DNA from: Pedobacter riviphilus
GTDB taxonomy: Bacteria > Bacteroidota > Bacteroidia > Sphingobacteriales > Sphingobacteriaceae
DNA length: 64,000 nucleotides
Direction: 5' to 3'
Assembly (NCBI RefSeq): GCF_014692875.1
Contig: NZ_CP061171.1
Coordinates: forward strand, 5,084,001-5,148,000
Shown here: piece by piece, positions 9,493 through 20,086 of the stretch
How the letters are laid out: every line of letters begins with the position of its first letter
Position numbering within the stretch: the stretch's first letter is position 1
Translations under genes and position numbers: made by a program
Notes under the pieces: generated by a model
Told to the model about the DNA's origin: nothing
The model's database searches: none
The model's input: only the letters and a program-made list of their open reading frames with translations

Positions 9493-11337
9493 ATGAAATA
9501 TTTTAAATACATATATGGCTTGCCAATTATGGCCGCCCTATTTCTGGTATCTTGTAATAAGGACGTTTTAGATCGCACGCCACTAACATCATATATAGAT
9601 GGGCAATACTGGCGCGGTGAGGATGATATCCGCATGTATGCCAATAGTTATTATACTAATTACTTTAATGGATACAACTCGGGCTTTGGTGTAGATTATG
9701 CGCCAGTAAGGGGTTATACCTTCTCTGATGATTTAACAGGTAAAAATGCGCAAACCAGTTTTGAAAGTAGTGTGCCTACAACAAGGGGCTCTGTTTCTGA
9801 AGCTGCCGATTGGTTAGGTACCTATGCAGGTCCAACATGGGATTTCGCTTGGGTTAGAAAATCAAATGTAATGTTGGCCCGTTTAAACGACGTTGCAAAG
9901 CCAAAAATTACTACCGAAGCTTATAACCACTGGACAGCGGTAGCCCGTTTTTTCAGGGGTTTTGAATATAGCCGTTTGGTTAGTGTTTTTGGCGATGTAC
10001 CTTATTTTGATAAAGAGGTTTTTGATACCGATCTGCCAACTTTATATAAAGATAGAGATGCAAGGGGTGTGGTGATGGATAAGGTGTACGATGATTTTAA
10101 ATATGTAATGGCTAACATGCGAGATAATGATGGAGCGCAGTTCCTGAATAAATATATCGCTGCGGCATTTATTTCGAGGTTTATGTTGTTCGAAGGGACG
10201 TATGAACATTACCATGGCTTAGACGCAGCAAGAGCCAAAAAATATTTAGAGTTTGCTGTGGAAGCAGGCGATTATGTGATTAATAGCAACAAATTTAATT
10301 TCACACGCGATTTTAAGTCATTGTTTTCAAGTGATAATTTAGCCGGGCATCCAGAAGTGTTGTTGTATAGAACTTATGATGCGGCTCTAGCTGTTACGCA
10401 CAGTATCGGTTCGTACCAAAATGGAACTGAGGTTGTTGGAGTGGATGCCAATTTGGTTTTAATAAAATCTTTCTTGCTTAACGATGGTAAAGTATGGCAA
10501 AACTCTGCTGTTACCGGAGCAAATTCATTTACAATTGCTGATCTGGTAAAAACAAGAGATCCACGTTTCGAAGCATCATTTTATGATAAAGCCCTGGTTC
10601 CTTCAGCAACTTTGCTTTATGGTTTTAAATTTGCATCAAGAGAGGCCTTAACTTATATCGGTAAAACTTATCCGGCTGCTTGGGGCAGCAACACCAACAC
10701 CAGCGATGCGCCAGTAATGAGATTAGCGGAAGTTGTGTTAAACTGGATAGAAGCCAAAGCCGTATTGGCGCAATATTATGCTGGGGCGGCCATCACGCAG
10801 TCTGATCTGAATAAATCAATAAATGCTATTAGGAACCGCCCGCTTGATGCTGCCGCCGTTGCAAAAGGGGTGTTAAAAACGGCTCCATTAACATTAGGAG
10901 CGCTCCCTCTTGATCCGGCTAAAGATGCAGACATACCAGATCTGATCTGGGAAATCCGCAGAGAGCGCCGCATGGAGTTTGTTTTTGAACATACCCGTTT
11001 ATTGGATTTGAAACGCTGGAAAAAACTTAATAATATGGATTTTAGTACCAATCCTGATTATTTCCTAGGGCCATGGGTAAATGTACAGGCTGAGGCGCCG
11101 AGTTATTTAACCGCTGCAAATGCAACCGCACGTAACGTTAAGGTAAGAAAAGCTGATGGTACCATTGTTACTTATGATGGTACAAATGCAGCAGCCATGG
11201 TAGGTTATTGGATGGTTACCAATGCGGCAAATAGAAATGCATTTACGGATCGGGCATATTTAGCACCGGTAGGGCAAGCTCAGATTATTCAATATCAAGA
11301 AAAGGGTTATAAGCTTACACAAACCCCAGGTTGGTAA
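9493..11337 (+). CDS. RagB/SusD-family lipoprotein
   Basis: 614-residue surface lipoprotein, partner of the SusC ending 11 nt upstream. Lipobox LVSC places the lipidated Cys at residue 21, followed by NKDVLDRTPLTSY, the classic RagB/SusD beginning. TPR-like helices form the N-terminal half (FRGFEYSRLVSVFGDVPYF). The C-terminal SusD domain contains IWEIRRERRMEFVFEHTRLLDLKRWK, the strongest family hallmark. It belongs to the larger SusD branch, unlike the two SusD-like_2 proteins at 3257 and 16669, so this locus probably handles a different glycan. Confidence 0.95.
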   Translation: MKYFKYIYGLPIMAALFLVSCNKDVLDRTPLTSYIDGQYWRGEDDIRMYANSYYTNYFNGYNSGFGVDYAPVRGYTFSDDLTGKNAQTSFESSVPTTRGSVSEAADWLGTYAGPTWDFAWVRKSNVMLARLNDVAKPKITTEAYNHWTAVARFFRGFEYSRLVSVFGDVPYFDKEVFDTDLPTLYKDRDARGVVMDKVYDDFKYVMANMRDNDGAQFLNKYIAAAFISRFMLFEGTYEHYHGLDAARAKKYLEFAVEAGDYVINSNKFNFTRDFKSLFSSDNLAGHPEVLLYRTYDAALAVTHSIGSYQNGTEVVGVDANLVLIKSFLLNDGKVWQNSAVTGANSFTIADLVKTRDPRFEASFYDKALVPSATLLYGFKFASREALTYIGKTYPAAWGSNTNTSDAPVMRLAEVVLNWIEAKAVLAQYYAGAAITQSDLNKSINAIRNRPLDAAAVAKGVLKTAPLTLGALPLDPAKDADIPDLIWEIRRERRMEFVFEHTRLLDLKRWKKLNNMDFSTNPDYFLGPWVNVQAEAPSYLTAANATARNVKVRKADGTIVTYDGTNAAAMVGYWMVTNAANRNAFTDRAYLAPVGQAQIIQYQEKGYKLTQTPGW

Positions 11338-11364
11338 TGTTTTAAGTAATTATAAATACGAAAA

Positions 11365-11398
11365 ACCTCCTCGAATTAATTTTTGAGGAGATTTTTTT
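11365..11398. terminator. Bidirectional terminator between convergent genes
   Basis: Stem CTCCTC / GAGGAG flanked by A-rich sequence on the left and T7 on the right. It serves both the SusD gene (+) and the metallophosphoesterase gene (-), whose ends face each other 68 nt apart. Confidence 0.75.
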
Positions 11399-11404
11399 CT
11401 ACTT

Positions 11405-13237
11405 TTAGTTTGTTTTTAACCAAACCACTTTACCATCCATAGTACTCACAAGGATGTTTTTACCTTCGATTACATTCACCGTATTGATCATCGAGTTATC
11501 TATTTTGTGCGCCCAAACGGTGCTTTGTTGTTTAGGGTCAATTGCATAAACAACGCCGTTTTTTGTTCCAAAAAACACCTTTCCGTCTTTTTCTATCAGC
11601 ATTGATGGTGTGTGCTCATATCCAAAGCCTACATTATAGCGCCATAAAATGCCCGGATCTTTTGCCTGTGCTTTATAGGCCACAATCTCATCCTGCATGG
11701 TTTTTCCGTAAATGATGGTACTATCTGCAGATTGGCCGATCGATTCGCGAACCGTAGCTTCTTTGTTCCGCCACAGTGTACTGCCATTTTTTACATCAAT
11801 AGCTGTTAAATAACGATCGGGGGCTGCAATATAAACAATACCCTGGTAGGCAACAGGCGTTACCATAGCCGGCGAAAACATCCGGTTTGCCTGGCCGTTA
11901 TTCCATTTCCAAAGCAGATTTCCTGTATTGATATCGAGTGCGTAAAGATGTCTGCCCCACGATCCAAAAATAATTTTATTTTGATAAATAAGCGGTTTGC
12001 CTACGATAGAACCCTCAACTTCATTGAATGCCCAGATTTCTTTCCCTGTTTTAATATCCAGTGCCCTAAAGGTACTATCGCTGCCACCTATGTATACCTG
12101 TTGCCCACTAACTATCGGCGAACCTAATACCGAATTAGTTGTTTCTTTATGCCAGATTTCTTTTCCAGTTTTTGCACTTAATGCGTAAATAAAGCCGTCA
12201 CCTGAACCGAAGATAACCATATTGCCAACAGCAACCGGTGATGAATAGATCGCACCTTTGGTTTTAAATGTCCATACTTTCCTTCCGGTATTCTTGTTTA
12301 ATGACTCAATTAAACCCAAACTGTTTCCAAAAATAACATTGTTCGAAGTGTAGGTTGGTGTATTCACTACGTTGGCGTTAGAGTGGTAAGTCCAAACTTC
12401 TTTCGTGCCCGGATATTTATTGTTGATTGCAAAATCAGGGCGATTATATTTTTTTGAATCAGCCTGAAAAGTTTTTAGTGCAATTTTTCGCCATACAGGA
12501 AGAATTTCCTGTGTTGGTTTTTTGACCTGAAAAAACACAGTGTCTTTGGTCATGGTTACAATGTTGTATCCTCCAATACTATCTTTTGCCCGTAAATTAG
12601 AACGGCCCATTGTGGCTTCAATGCCCTCAAAATTATAAGGGTGATTGTTATGCCCGTGCCCGCAAATGGCATATTGGATATTGTACTTCTTTAAACGGTC
12701 GGTCGCTTCATACCAATTGTCTAAACTATTATCTAAAGGATAGTGGTTGGCAAAAACAATGGGCATGTTTTTAGGGGAAGCTTTAAGTACACTGTCTAAC
12801 CAAACTGTGGCATCCCTTGGAATATGTCCGTCACTCATCCGTACATAAGGCCCCGATGCGCAGGCGATAAAACGGTAACCATTATGATCAAAAATAAACT
12901 TATCACTACCAAACTCTTTGATGAAACTCACACCTCCTGATTCCGACCAACCCGTGTCGTGATTACCTGGAATAATATGAAAGGGTTTGTTCAATTTGGC
13001 GAGGATGTCTTTTGCGAGTTTAAGTTCATTATTGGTACCCATTTCGGTAATATCACCGGTAATAATTACAAAATCGATGTCTTTTAATGCGTTAATGTCT
13101 GCAACAGTTCTGTTAAGATCTTCTTCGCCTGTTGACGATCCAACGTGGGTATCGGTTACAAAAGCATATTTAAAATTTTGGGCTTTTACAGAGAGCGAGA
13201 ACAGGACAGCAAACAGTAAAAGAATGGGATATTTCAT
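11405..13237 (-). CDS. Secreted metallophosphoesterase with PQQ-like beta-propeller
   Basis: 610-residue exported protein: signal peptide to about residue 19 (SVKAQ), then a calcineurin-like phosphoesterase domain with DTHVG (about 29), GDITEMG (about 61), GNHDTGW (about 92) and GHGHNNH (about 196), the full metal-ligand set. From about residue 285 to the end come at least six repeats of the type GxxYALDxxTGKxxWxx, a PQQ-dehydrogenase/BamB-like eight-bladed propeller. Such fusions occur in Bacteroidota next to Sus loci. The substrate is unknown; a phosphodiester or phosphorylated glycan is possible. It is transcribed against the flanking Sus operons, so it is probably regulated separately. 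Confidence 0.85.
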   Translation of the reverse strand: MKYPILLLFAVLFSLSVKAQNFKYAFVTDTHVGSSTGEEDLNRTVADINALKDIDFVIITGDITEMGTNNELKLAKDILAKLNKPFHIIPGNHDTGWSESGGVSFIKEFGSDKFIFDHNGYRFIACASGPYVRMSDGHIPRDATVWLDSVLKASPKNMPIVFANHYPLDNSLDNWYEATDRLKKYNIQYAICGHGHNNHPYNFEGIEATMGRSNLRAKDSIGGYNIVTMTKDTVFFQVKKPTQEILPVWRKIALKTFQADSKKYNRPDFAINNKYPGTKEVWTYHSNANVVNTPTYTSNNVIFGNSLGLIESLNKNTGRKVWTFKTKGAIYSSPVAVGNMVIFGSGDGFIYALSAKTGKEIWHKETTNSVLGSPIVSGQQVYIGGSDSTFRALDIKTGKEIWAFNEVEGSIVGKPLIYQNKIIFGSWGRHLYALDINTGNLLWKWNNGQANRMFSPAMVTPVAYQGIVYIAAPDRYLTAIDVKNGSTLWRNKEATVRESIGQSADSTIIYGKTMQDEIVAYKAQAKDPGILWRYNVGFGYEHTPSMLIEKDGKVFFGTKNGVVYAIDPKQQSTVWAHKIDNSMINTVNVIEGKNILVSTMDGKVVWLKTN

Positions 13238-13614
13238 TTGTTTTTCGTTAAATTGTTTAACTATAAAAATCGGATTTTTTTAAGGTTAAAACAGAGCTGT
13301 AATACCAATATTACATGTTTATAAAGGTGTTGTTGGATTAAGAATTAGATTAAACGGGGGGCTAAATTCAAGCAATTCACCATTGGTAATGACGCCTTTT
13401 TATTTCCAGGATTTAGAGGTATTCTGATAAACTGTTTGTCCTAAGTTGATTTTGTTGAACGTGTTTATCTATTTGAGCCATCACCAAGCTTTATGTAAAA
13501 AGGCTGAGATGGTTTCTTTTGATAAGAAAATATTCTTGATATTTAAGATAACTGAGTGTTAATCTGTCTTTTTTGTATTAATTCATCATTTTCTAATCCT
13601 AATTAATCAATTTT
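13238..13614. other. Intergenic region before third susC
   Basis: 377 nt between divergently transcribed metallophosphoesterase and susC genes. It must hold both promoters. I see no convincing TTTG/TAnnTTTG pair, no inverted repeat of note and no open frame. The 21-bp block found before the other two susC genes is absent. Confidence 0.5.
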
Positions 13615-16600
13615 ATGAAGAAAAAACTACTATTCTTGTTTCTGGGAGTGTGTTTTTGGGTTGGGCAGGTATTCGCCCAGCAAGTCACCATTTCCGGTAA
13701 AGTAACATCAGCAGATGACGGTACGCCGTTGCCTGGTGTTTCTGTAAAGGTTAAAGGATCTACAGCCGGAATCAGCACTGATTCTGACGGGCGTTATACC
13801 ATTAAAGCCACAAGCGATCAGGTTTTGATTTTTGTATATATCGGTTCGATAACCGAAGAACGTCATATTGGAGATAACAGGGTAATCAATGTTCAGCTAA
13901 AGCAAGATGCTAAAACGCTAAATGAGGTAGCCATAACTGCATTTGGGGTTAAGCAGGAGGTAAGAAGCTTAGGTTTCTCTACCCAGAACGTTAAAGCCAA
14001 AGAAATTGTCGATTCGCAACAGCCCAATCTGGTTAACGCGATGCAGGGAAAGGTAGCTGGTGTTCAAATTACCAATTCAAGTGGTGCACCTGGCTCTTCT
14101 GCAAATATTATGATCAGGGGAGGAAGTTCGCTGAGTGGAAACAACCAGCCACTTTTTGTGGTTGATGGTATTCCTGTTGACAATACTACGCCGGTAAGTC
14201 AGGCAGGGCTTGCAGCCAGTACTGCTCCGGCATCAAACCGCGCCATCGATATTAATCCTGAAGATATTGAGTCGTTAACAGTACTAAAAGGTCCCGCTGC
14301 TGCTGCACTTTATGGAATCAGGGCTGCCTCGGGTGCCATTGTAATTACCACCAAAAAAGGTTCTGGCGGCGCGGCAAAAATTACTTATCAGAATACTTTT
14401 TCGTTAGACAATGTAAATCAGTTACCAGAGTTGCAGGGTAAATATAAACAGGGCGAGGCTGGTAATTTCAGCGCAACTGCACCAAACTCCTGGGGCCCGA
14501 ATTTGCAGCTAATGAAACGGTTTACGATAATCTGAAAAATTTCTTTAAAACCGCTTTCTCCCAAAGTCATGATCTTTCGGTAAGCGGAAGCTCTGAAAAG
14601 AGTACTTTTTATACCTCTGCATCACTTTTAGATCAGGGATCAATTGTAGATAATTCTGATTTTAGAAGAAAATCATTCAGGATTAATGCCGACACCAAAA
14701 TTGGCGAAAAACTTACCGTAGGTGGTTCGGCCAACTATGTGCGTACCGATCGTACTTCGGTGCCGCAAGGGAGTGCAAATGGCACTATGGGTGCGTTATA
14801 TTGGCCACGTAATGATGATATGACCAATTATTTGAACCCGAATGGCTCGCAAAGGGTTTTCCCGGGAGGTAATGATAACCCTTACTGGACCATCCAGAAC
14901 AAGCCGATTACCAGCGGCATTAACCGTTTTATAGGAATAGCAAATATCAACTACAATCCCTTTAGTTTTCTAAATTTAACCTATCGCCTGGGTACTGATT
15001 TATACACCGAGAATTTTAAGGCGGTACGCATGCCCGGTACTTTAGAAGCTGATGCACTTAAAGGAGCTATCGGTCAAAACACCAACACTAATCAGATCAC
15101 CACCTCAACTTTTATTGCTACAGCAAAGAAAACTTTCTGGGATGATTACAATTTCAGCCTGGCTATTGGCAATAATATCGAAAATACAAGGGTGCAAACC
15201 TTAACGGCTAATGCCATCAATTTTATAGATCCAACTTTTCCAAGTATTAACAACACTGTCGCTACCGATAGGTCTGTTTCTGAAACCCTAAACCGTAGAA
15301 GAATTGTAGGCGTATTTGGTGATTTTAATTTCGACTGGAAAAACATCATTTATGTAAACCTAAGGGCACGAAACGACTGGACATCAACTATTCCGGTTGG
15401 CGATAATGCTTTTTTTTATCCGGCTATAAGTACTTCTGTTGTTTTAACGGATTTATTGAAAGAACTTAAACTGAAGTCGGATGATCAGATTTTTTCATAT
15501 GGAAAAATCAGAGCGGCCTATTCCAATGTTGGTAAAGATGCACCGCCACATGTAACTACCACATCACTTGCTGCGGTTACCAACACTTTCACCATCAATC
15601 CTCGTGGTTTTATTACCAATGCCAATAATCCATTTGGTAACCCGATGCTGGTGCCAGAGTTTACCAGAGCATTTGAAGTGGGAGCAGATTTAAGGTTTGT
15701 TAAAAACCGCTTCGGGATCGATTTTACTTATTACAGAAGTAAATCAGATAACCAGATTTTAGCAACCAGGGTTCCGCCATCGGCAGGAGCTTTTCTTACC
15801 TACTTAAATGGTGGGGCCATCCAGAATAAAGGAATTGAGGTGGTGCTGAATGCACAGGCCATTGTTAAAAAAGATTTCAAGTGGACAATAGATATCAACT
15901 TTGCCCATAACAAGTCCATTGTGAAAGAGCTTCCGGGAGCTTTAGATCGGGTAGAGCTATCTGATGCCTGGGTAGCTGCCAATGTAGCTCAGGGAGCAGG
16001 ATTCTTAAATGGAAGTTTATTTGGTATTAATGGTAATGTTTGGAAGCGGAATGCTCAGGGGCAGTTATTACTCGGTAATAATGGTTATCCACAGGTGCAA
16101 GTCGCCTATGCTAATATTGGAGACCGTAATCCTGATTTTACTTCAGGCATCACCAATACCTTTAACTATAAAAATTTTGCTTTATCCTTTATGGTTGATA
16201 TCCGGGTAGGCGGAGATGTATTCAACGCAACTGAAAATTCATTGGTCCGTTCCGGTCTAAGCACAAAAACTTTAGATCGTGGGTCTAAAGTTTTTGATGG
16301 TATTATAGAATCTACCGGATTGCCAAGTACTCTGTCAGTCCCACTAAATCAAAATTATTACCAAACTATTTACGCTAGTCAAGGATATGATTTTGTTGAA
16401 GATGGCAGCTGGTATAGATTAAGGTATGCAACTTTAACGTATAACATGCCAAGCAGTTTTTTAGCTAAAACCAAACTTAAAGGTCTGGCATTTACAGTAA
16501 CAGGTAGAAACCTGATCTTGATTACCAAATATTCGGGAGTAGACCCTGAGGTTTCGGGCAGTGGTGCAGGCGTTGGTGGATCGGGTTCTTTTGGGTTCGA

Positions 16601-16658
16601 TAACCTTGGTATTCCTGCTACACGTGGAATAGATATGGGTTTAAGATTAACTTTTTAA
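13615..16658 (+). CDS. SusC/RagA-family TonB-dependent receptor, frameshifted
   Basis: Third outer membrane SusC transporter. Signal peptide ends GQVFA, followed by the carboxypeptidase-regulatory-like domain and the plug (VLKGPAAAALYGIRA near residue 225). The frame from 13615 stops at 14533-14535, while the barrel coding sequence continues one frame over from about 14505: ANETVYDNLKNFFKTAF and onward to 16658. One missing G at about 14505 (TTGCA for TTGGCA) explains the break. Restored length is about 1014 residues. The downstream open frame beginning at 14739 is only the tail, not a separate gene. SusD follows after 10 nt. Same kind of lesion as in the first susC. Confidence 0.9.
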
Positions 16659-16668
16659 TTGCATCGTC

Positions 16669-18264
16669 ATGAAAAATAAAATAATAATAGCATCATTAAT
16701 CAGTGGTATGTTTTTAAATACCTCTTGTAAGAAGTACCTTGATGTAAATAAAGATCCAAATAATCCTACAAAAATTTCGGCTGCGAGCCGTCTGGTGGGC
16801 GCTATCACCACATCAAACGGTGCCGCGCTGTGGAGGGGCACGAGAGAAGTATCAGGGCTTGTGCAGTACGGAACAACTAAATTGCTTACTGGTACTAATC
16901 GTAACGCAGAACAATGGCGTTTTACAGCCAGTTATTTTCTTTGGCAAAACGCCTACGTATATACTATGCCCAATTGTGTCGATGTGATCAATCTGGGTGA
17001 AGAGGAAGGAAGTCCTTACTTTGTTGGCGCAGGTAAAACGTTGCTGGCTATGAATTTTGGCCTGCTTACCGACCAATACGGTTCGATTGTGGTTGATGAT
17101 TATTACGATGGCAAAACCCAGTTAAATTTGCTGCCTAAAATGCAACAACAACAAGAAGTTTACCAACGTATTGATAAATTGCTGGATGAAGCAATTGTTG
17201 CTTTTAATAGTACAACAAATGCTACTGGACTTAATGCCAGCGGTGGTGACATTATGTTTCAGGGAGATGTAAGCAAATGGAAAAGATTTGCCTGGGCGTT
17301 AAAAGCCAGATATCTGAACCATTTATCTAAAAAGGGCGCATTATACAATCCTGCAAAAATTATTGAGGCCTGTAGCAATGCCTTTAATGCCGATGGAATG
17401 GATGCGCAGTTTGCTTATTTATCAGGAGGCATCCAAACTGATGAAAACCCATGGTACAGCTGGGGTGGTTTTGTGCTTACCACAACAGATCCAAATAATG
17501 CGCTTTACGATCCACGTTATTTTGCCTGGAGCCAATTCTTTGTTAATATGCTATCATCGTTTCCGGTTACCAATACCACTTTTCAAGATCCAAGGATAAG
17601 CCGGATTATGCAGCCTGCGGCTTCAGACGGGCAGTACCGTGGGTTAAAAGCCGGTGCTGGCTTGGCGGGCGGTCAAGGGTTGTTGGCCAACGGACAGGCA
17701 GGTGATGCCACTAAAACAAATGGGAATGATTATGGCCGTTTTAGTAATAGTGGATTTTATACCAAACAAACCTCGCCTATCCCTTTCATCACTTATTCTG
17801 AAATTAAACTGATTGAAGCAGAAGCTAAGCTGCGTTCTAATGATGTTGCTGGTGCACTCGCCGCTTACGAAGAAGGTGTTAAAGCCAATATGCGTAAACT
17901 AGGGGTTACCGCAACCGAAATTAATACTTATTGGACTGCACAGTTGGCGGATGGGCTTGTGGCACACTTTACAAACCTTACCCAAGGTTTAAGCCACATT
18001 ATGCGTCAAAAGTATATTACACTATGCTTAAATCCTGAAACCTGGGTTGATATGCGCAGATCTGATTTTAGTCAGGCAATTTATGGGCCATCTTTAATTC
18101 GCCCGTTAAACCTGAATACGGTTGTTTTTGATGCCAATAATGCAAACCAATGGATTAGGGGAATGGTTTATGAAACGAACGAACAAACCCGTAATCCAGG
18201 AGCTGTGGGCGACAATTCGGAGAAATACCGCTTGCTAACACCGCTTTGGTGGGACACTAATTAA
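16669..18264 (+). CDS. SusD/RagB-family lipoprotein (SusD-like_2 type)
   Basis: 531-residue surface glycan-binding lipoprotein in an operon with the frameshifted SusC upstream. Signal peptide ends with a weak lipobox NTSC (Cys at residue 20), followed by KKYLDVNKDPNNPT, typical of SusD. Aromatic-rich N-terminal helices (FTASYFLWQNAYVYTMPNC) and the C-terminal QKYITLCLNPETWVDMRRSD block identify the family. It resembles the SusD at 3257 more than that at 9493, so loci 1 and 3 may be related by duplication. Intact. Confidence 0.92.
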   Translation: MKNKIIIASLISGMFLNTSCKKYLDVNKDPNNPTKISAASRLVGAITTSNGAALWRGTREVSGLVQYGTTKLLTGTNRNAEQWRFTASYFLWQNAYVYTMPNCVDVINLGEEEGSPYFVGAGKTLLAMNFGLLTDQYGSIVVDDYYDGKTQLNLLPKMQQQQEVYQRIDKLLDEAIVAFNSTTNATGLNASGGDIMFQGDVSKWKRFAWALKARYLNHLSKKGALYNPAKIIEACSNAFNADGMDAQFAYLSGGIQTDENPWYSWGGFVLTTTDPNNALYDPRYFAWSQFFVNMLSSFPVTNTTFQDPRISRIMQPAASDGQYRGLKAGAGLAGGQGLLANGQAGDATKTNGNDYGRFSNSGFYTKQTSPIPFITYSEIKLIEAEAKLRSNDVAGALAAYEEGVKANMRKLGVTATEINTYWTAQLADGLVAHFTNLTQGLSHIMRQKYITLCLNPETWVDMRRSDFSQAIYGPSLIRPLNLNTVVFDANNANQWIRGMVYETNEQTRNPGAVGDNSEKYRLLTPLWWDTN

Positions 18265-18277
18265 TGACGATACGCTT

Positions 18278-18310
18278 GAAAATCCTCTTTTCGGGGATTT
18301 TCTTTTTTAA
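18278..18310 (+). terminator. Terminator of Sus locus 3
   Basis: Stem GAAAATCC / GGGGATTTTC followed by a T6 run, 14 nt after the SusD stop. It ends just before the amidase start at 18321. Confidence 0.8.
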
Positions 18311-18320
18311 TTCGATTTCG

Positions 18321-18989
18321 ATGAAAATTAAACAACTACTTTTTTTATCCTTTGCAATGGCTTTAATTGTTGGTTGTGCCAAACCGACCTTCCGGACATT
18401 CTATAAACCCATCATATTCGACGATCAGCGTAAACAGCTCAGTATCGAGTACCTGCAAGTTCGGCACGGCATTAAACAGGATAATGCGGTTATTAAACCG
18501 GTTATGGTAGTATTGCATTGGACAGCCATACCAAGTTTGGAGAAAACATTTGACGCTTTTAATAACCCAACTTTACCAGAAGCCAGAAAGGCGATATCTA
18601 CAGCCGGAACGCTAAATGTATCAAGTCAATACCTTATCGATCGTGATGGAACCATATTTCGGTTAATGCCCGATTCTATATTTGCAAGACACGTGATCGG
18701 CTTAAACTATTGTGCAATAGGGGTAGAAAATGTGGGGAGCGAAAGTGCACCCTTAACAAAGAAACAGCTGCTGGCTAATGAAAACCTGGTGAGGTACCTG
18801 AAAACCAAATACCCTATCGAATATGTAATTGGGCACTACGAGTACAGGCAATTTATTGGAACGGGTTTATGGAAAGAAAGTGATCCGAACTATCTTACCG
18901 AGAAAACAGACCCTGGTAAGTCTTTTATGAAACGGATCAGAAATAGATTAAAAGACCTGAATTTAAAAGGAGCGCCAGAGAAAAAATAA
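18321..18989 (+). CDS. N-acetylmuramoyl-L-alanine amidase lipoprotein (Amidase_2)
   Basis: 222-residue peptidoglycan amidase, cutting between MurNAc and L-Ala. The ATG at 18321 starts the signal peptide MKIKQLLFLSFAMAL with lipobox IVGC (Cys 19); an upstream in-frame start at 18264 would put 19 residues before it and overlap the previous stop. Amidase_2 zinc ligands are visible: LHWT, GHYEYR and KTDPG, with DRDGTIFRLMPD and AIGVENVGSE typical of the fold. Lipidation suggests placement in the periplasm or outer membrane for wall recycling or remodelling rather than phage-type lysis. The restored operon context is unclear because a terminator precedes it. Confidence 0.88.
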   Translation: MKIKQLLFLSFAMALIVGCAKPTFRTFYKPIIFDDQRKQLSIEYLQVRHGIKQDNAVIKPVMVVLHWTAIPSLEKTFDAFNNPTLPEARKAISTAGTLNVSSQYLIDRDGTIFRLMPDSIFARHVIGLNYCAIGVENVGSESAPLTKKQLLANENLVRYLKTKYPIEYVIGHYEYRQFIGTGLWKESDPNYLTEKTDPGKSFMKRIRNRLKDLNLKGAPEKK

Positions 18990-19002
18990 CCTGGCGCATT
19001 TT
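18972..19002 (+). terminator. Terminator overlapping the amidase stop
   Basis: Stem GCGCCAG (18972-18978) / CTGGCGC (18991-18997) then ATTTT. The left arm lies inside the last codons of the amidase gene. Weak T tail. Confidence 0.6.
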
Positions 19003-19007
19003 AATCC

Positions 19008-19610
19008 TTACAAAATTTTGAATCCTAAACTCAATTGAAATAAATTAGGTTTTTGGCTGTATTTTTCACTTTTACTAATGTTTGATAGGCCAGCTTCGTA
19101 GCGCAAATCAACCGAAATGCTGCCTACATCTACGCCTGCACCTGCCTGTAAACCCAATGCCTGGTTTTTATAGTTACTAAAATCGGTTGCCTGTTGGTAA
19201 GCCGAACTAAAAGTCGAGTTTTCATCCAGGATAAACGAAATAACCGGACCCGCCATCAACCTGAAGTTTAAATTTTTAGCACCAAATTTTGTTCCCAATA
19301 AAACTGGAACATCTAAAGTGGTAAATTTTACTTTTCCTTCAGCCTGAACTTCATTTCCATTATCCTGTGTAAAGCTGATAAACTTGTTGCCTTTACTTCC
19401 AATGTATGCTTCGGGCTGTACATAAAAGCTAGCACCGCCAATACGTGCCCAAGCGCCAATCTGATAGCCTAAACGGTTTTCTTCACTTGCGAAATCTGCG
19501 TTTAACTTGGCTAAGTTAACACCAGCTTTCACACCGAGATTAAACGTTTGTGCCTGTGATGTTGCCCAACCCAAGGTTAGGAAAACAATAGAGAAGATGA
19601 TTTTTTTCAT
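19008..19610 (-). CDS. Outer membrane beta-barrel protein (PorT/OmpW-like, PF13568 type)
   Basis: 200-residue protein. The ATG at 19610 opens a signal peptide MKKIIFSIVFLTLGWATSQAQ; the longer frame to 19649 adds a hydrophilic leader and is unlikely. After the signal come alternating beta strands beginning FNLGVKAGVNLAKL and ending LFQLSLGFKIL, with a terminal hydrophobic residue, as in small eight-stranded barrels common in Bacteroidota. No known specific role. It converges on the amidase gene and is separate from the Sus operons. Confidence 0.8.
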   Translation of the reverse strand: MKKIIFSIVFLTLGWATSQAQTFNLGVKAGVNLAKLNADFASEENRLGYQIGAWARIGGASFYVQPEAYIGSKGNKFISFTQDNGNEVQAEGKVKFTTLDVPVLLGTKFGAKNLNFRLMAGPVISFILDENSTFSSAYQQATDFSNYKNQALGLQAGAGVDVGSISVDLRYEAGLSNISKSEKYSQKPNLFQLSLGFKIL

Positions 19611-19870
19611 GTTGTTTAATTTGCTTTTTTTTAAGGTTAGTGATTCCATAAATTCCTCAAAATGCCATTTTAGCGCACTCTTCAGGTTCTGGTTTCATTT
19701 TTTAAAATTTACACAATGTGGGTTTTACACCTGATTAAGTTTTATAACGCAGTTTTAACACAATTATCGTGCAATTAGAATTCGCGAATCTCCACTTTTT
19801 TTATCACATCACATAAAAAGGTATCAACCTGAACAAATATTTTTTACTTTTGCATCAAATAAAATATGCC

Positions 19871-20086
19871 ATGGCTAATTTTCAACTTACTTCTGAAACT
19901 GCATTTAAAGTAAAAACTAAATTTTTAAGAAAATACCGCGATCTGGCGAACGAGCCTTTAGAATTTACACCTGGCAAAGAAGATCAATTGGTTGAAGATT
20001 TAATGCGTTTGGTAAAACGCGACCGTACCTACATCGAATTTACCATTCAAAAAGCGCTTGCCGATACTAAGGGGAACAGACTTTAG
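19871..20086 (+). CDS. Small conserved cytosolic protein, unknown function
   Basis: 71-residue protein beginning MANFQLTSETAF. The ATG at 19871 is chosen over an upstream in-frame start at 19850 because it sits about 19 nt after a TACTTTTG element (19845-19852) that looks like a Bacteroidota -7 box. It is charged and probably helical (KVKTKFLRKYRDLANEPLEF ... LVKRDRTYIEFTIQKAL). No signal peptide, Cys or recognisable domain. I recall similar short proteins in Sphingobacteriaceae but cannot give a function. Confidence 0.7.
   Translation: MANFQLTSETAFKVKTKFLRKYRDLANEPLEFTPGKEDQLVEDLMRLVKRDRTYIEFTIQKALADTKGNRL

Noticed and set aside
14739..16658. Separate TonB-dependent receptor gene starting at 14739
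   Set aside because: It is the C-terminal barrel of the frameshifted susC; coding similarity continues upstream to about 14505 in the same frame.
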